DNA from: Wurfbainia villosa
Lineage: Eukaryota > Streptophyta > Magnoliopsida > Zingiberales > Zingiberaceae
DNA: 64,000 nucleotides
Assembly: GCA_025175895.1 (NCBI GenBank)
Contig: CM046006.1
Span: 63,756,288 to 63,820,287, forward strand
Reading direction: 5' to 3'
The notes beneath the pieces were generated by a model, which made no database searches, was not told the DNA's origin, and saw only the letters and a list, made by a program, of their open reading frames with translations. Positions 63,679 through 64,000 of the stretch are shown piece after piece (positions within the stretch are counted from its first letter, which is position 1; every line of letters starts with the position of its first letter). The position numbers and the translations under genes are program-made.

Positions 63679-64000
63679 AAAAATACATTTTGTATTGGCT
63701 CCACCTGGACCATTGAATCGAGTGGGTCTATTCACATAGTGAATTTGGTCCTTGGGAACCCAATACATGTTAGATCCTAAAGTTGAAATCAAAGTGGTCT
63801 TAGGGACCCATGCTTGGACATTTTTCTTATGTTGGTTTACTATAGACATATATGACTTATTGGTTGTATTTGAGTTAAACCCGAGTCAGGCCTTGTTGTA
63901 CGACCCTTTGTGATCCAAGTAAGAGGTCAAGTCCCTTGGATCCCAAAGTGAACCTTTCCAACGTGTTCCTAAGGTCTTCGACTTGTGTTTTCAAAAGCGA
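63667..64000 (-). pseudogene. Gag C-terminal end of element K, runs off window
   Basis: The tail reads NKSYMSIVNQHKKNVQAWVPK and YWVPKDQIHYVNRPTRFN, as in J, and ends at TAG (63667-63669). Upstream a stop near 63882 and the coiled-coil region are visible to the window edge. Confidence 0.83.

Larger units (their letters stand above)
57896..64000 (-). mobile_element. Element K: Sirevirus of the J family, inserted in J, 5' end off window
   Basis: On the minus strand, reading leftward from the right edge, it holds the gag C-terminus, spacer, protease, integrase, RT, RNase H, 3' non-coding DNA, PPT and 3' LTR. Frameshifts and stops are frequent. The five bases before the LTR are ATCTC. Gag and IN wording is nearly that of J, so J and K are close relatives in opposite orientation. 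Confidence 0.9.

Noticed and set aside
1..64000. Host genes, tRNA or rRNA genes
   Set aside because: No non-transposon protein family or structural RNA was recognised. Almost all bases are accounted for by the elements listed.

Overview
The window looks like a block of plant nuclear heterochromatin made of nested LTR retrotransposons. I find no host gene, structural RNA gene or CRISPR array. The plant assignment rests on three things: Ty1/copia elements of the Sirevirus (SIRE/Maximus) and Angela/BARE types, an Athila/Tat-type Ty3/gypsy gag, and primer-binding sites matching plant initiator Met-tRNA (TGGTATCAGAGC). The species cannot be named from the sequence. Element letters below are my own labels.

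Left block (1-22757, minus strand): A is a large Sirevirus whose 3' LTR lies off the left edge. Two younger plus-strand elements sit inside it. B (1583-8294, target duplication AATCT) splits the A reverse transcriptase. C (11660-21179, target duplication ATTGG) splits the A gag and is a full-length but decayed Angela/BARE-like element. A abuts, and probably inserted near, the LTR of E.

Middle block (22758-36254, plus strand): E is a decayed relative of B, with a solo LTR (23955-25446) in its gag. A B-type LTR start (27560-27960) follows and is cut by a second Angela-like element, C2 (LTR 27961-30268). C2 is cut by D (30932-36254), a pol-less Sirevirus with gag, long 3' non-coding region and polypurine tracts. 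The right end of D is fused to a Ty3/gypsy fragment, L (minus).

Right block (36255-64000): L contains F (minus, pol-less Sirevirus). F contains G (minus, pol-less, D family). G contains H (Angela-like solo LTR, target duplication CCTAA) and J (plus, Sirevirus with gag, protease and integrase). H contains I (minus, D family, missing its 3' LTR). J contains K (minus, same family as J), which runs off the right edge.

Functionally this is a nest of autonomous-type Sireviruses (A, J, K) and gag-only derivatives (B, E; D, G, I; F) that keep the cis signals (LTRs, PBS, PPT) and gag but lack pol. They would have to borrow enzymes in trans. Most coding regions carry stops and frameshifts; the gag of B (574 codons) is the main long undisturbed frame. 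The most interesting signal is non-coding: ten copies of an inverted repeat CATCTCAC / GTGAGATG with a 38-49 nt loop, found in every Sirevirus-type element for which the relevant region is present.
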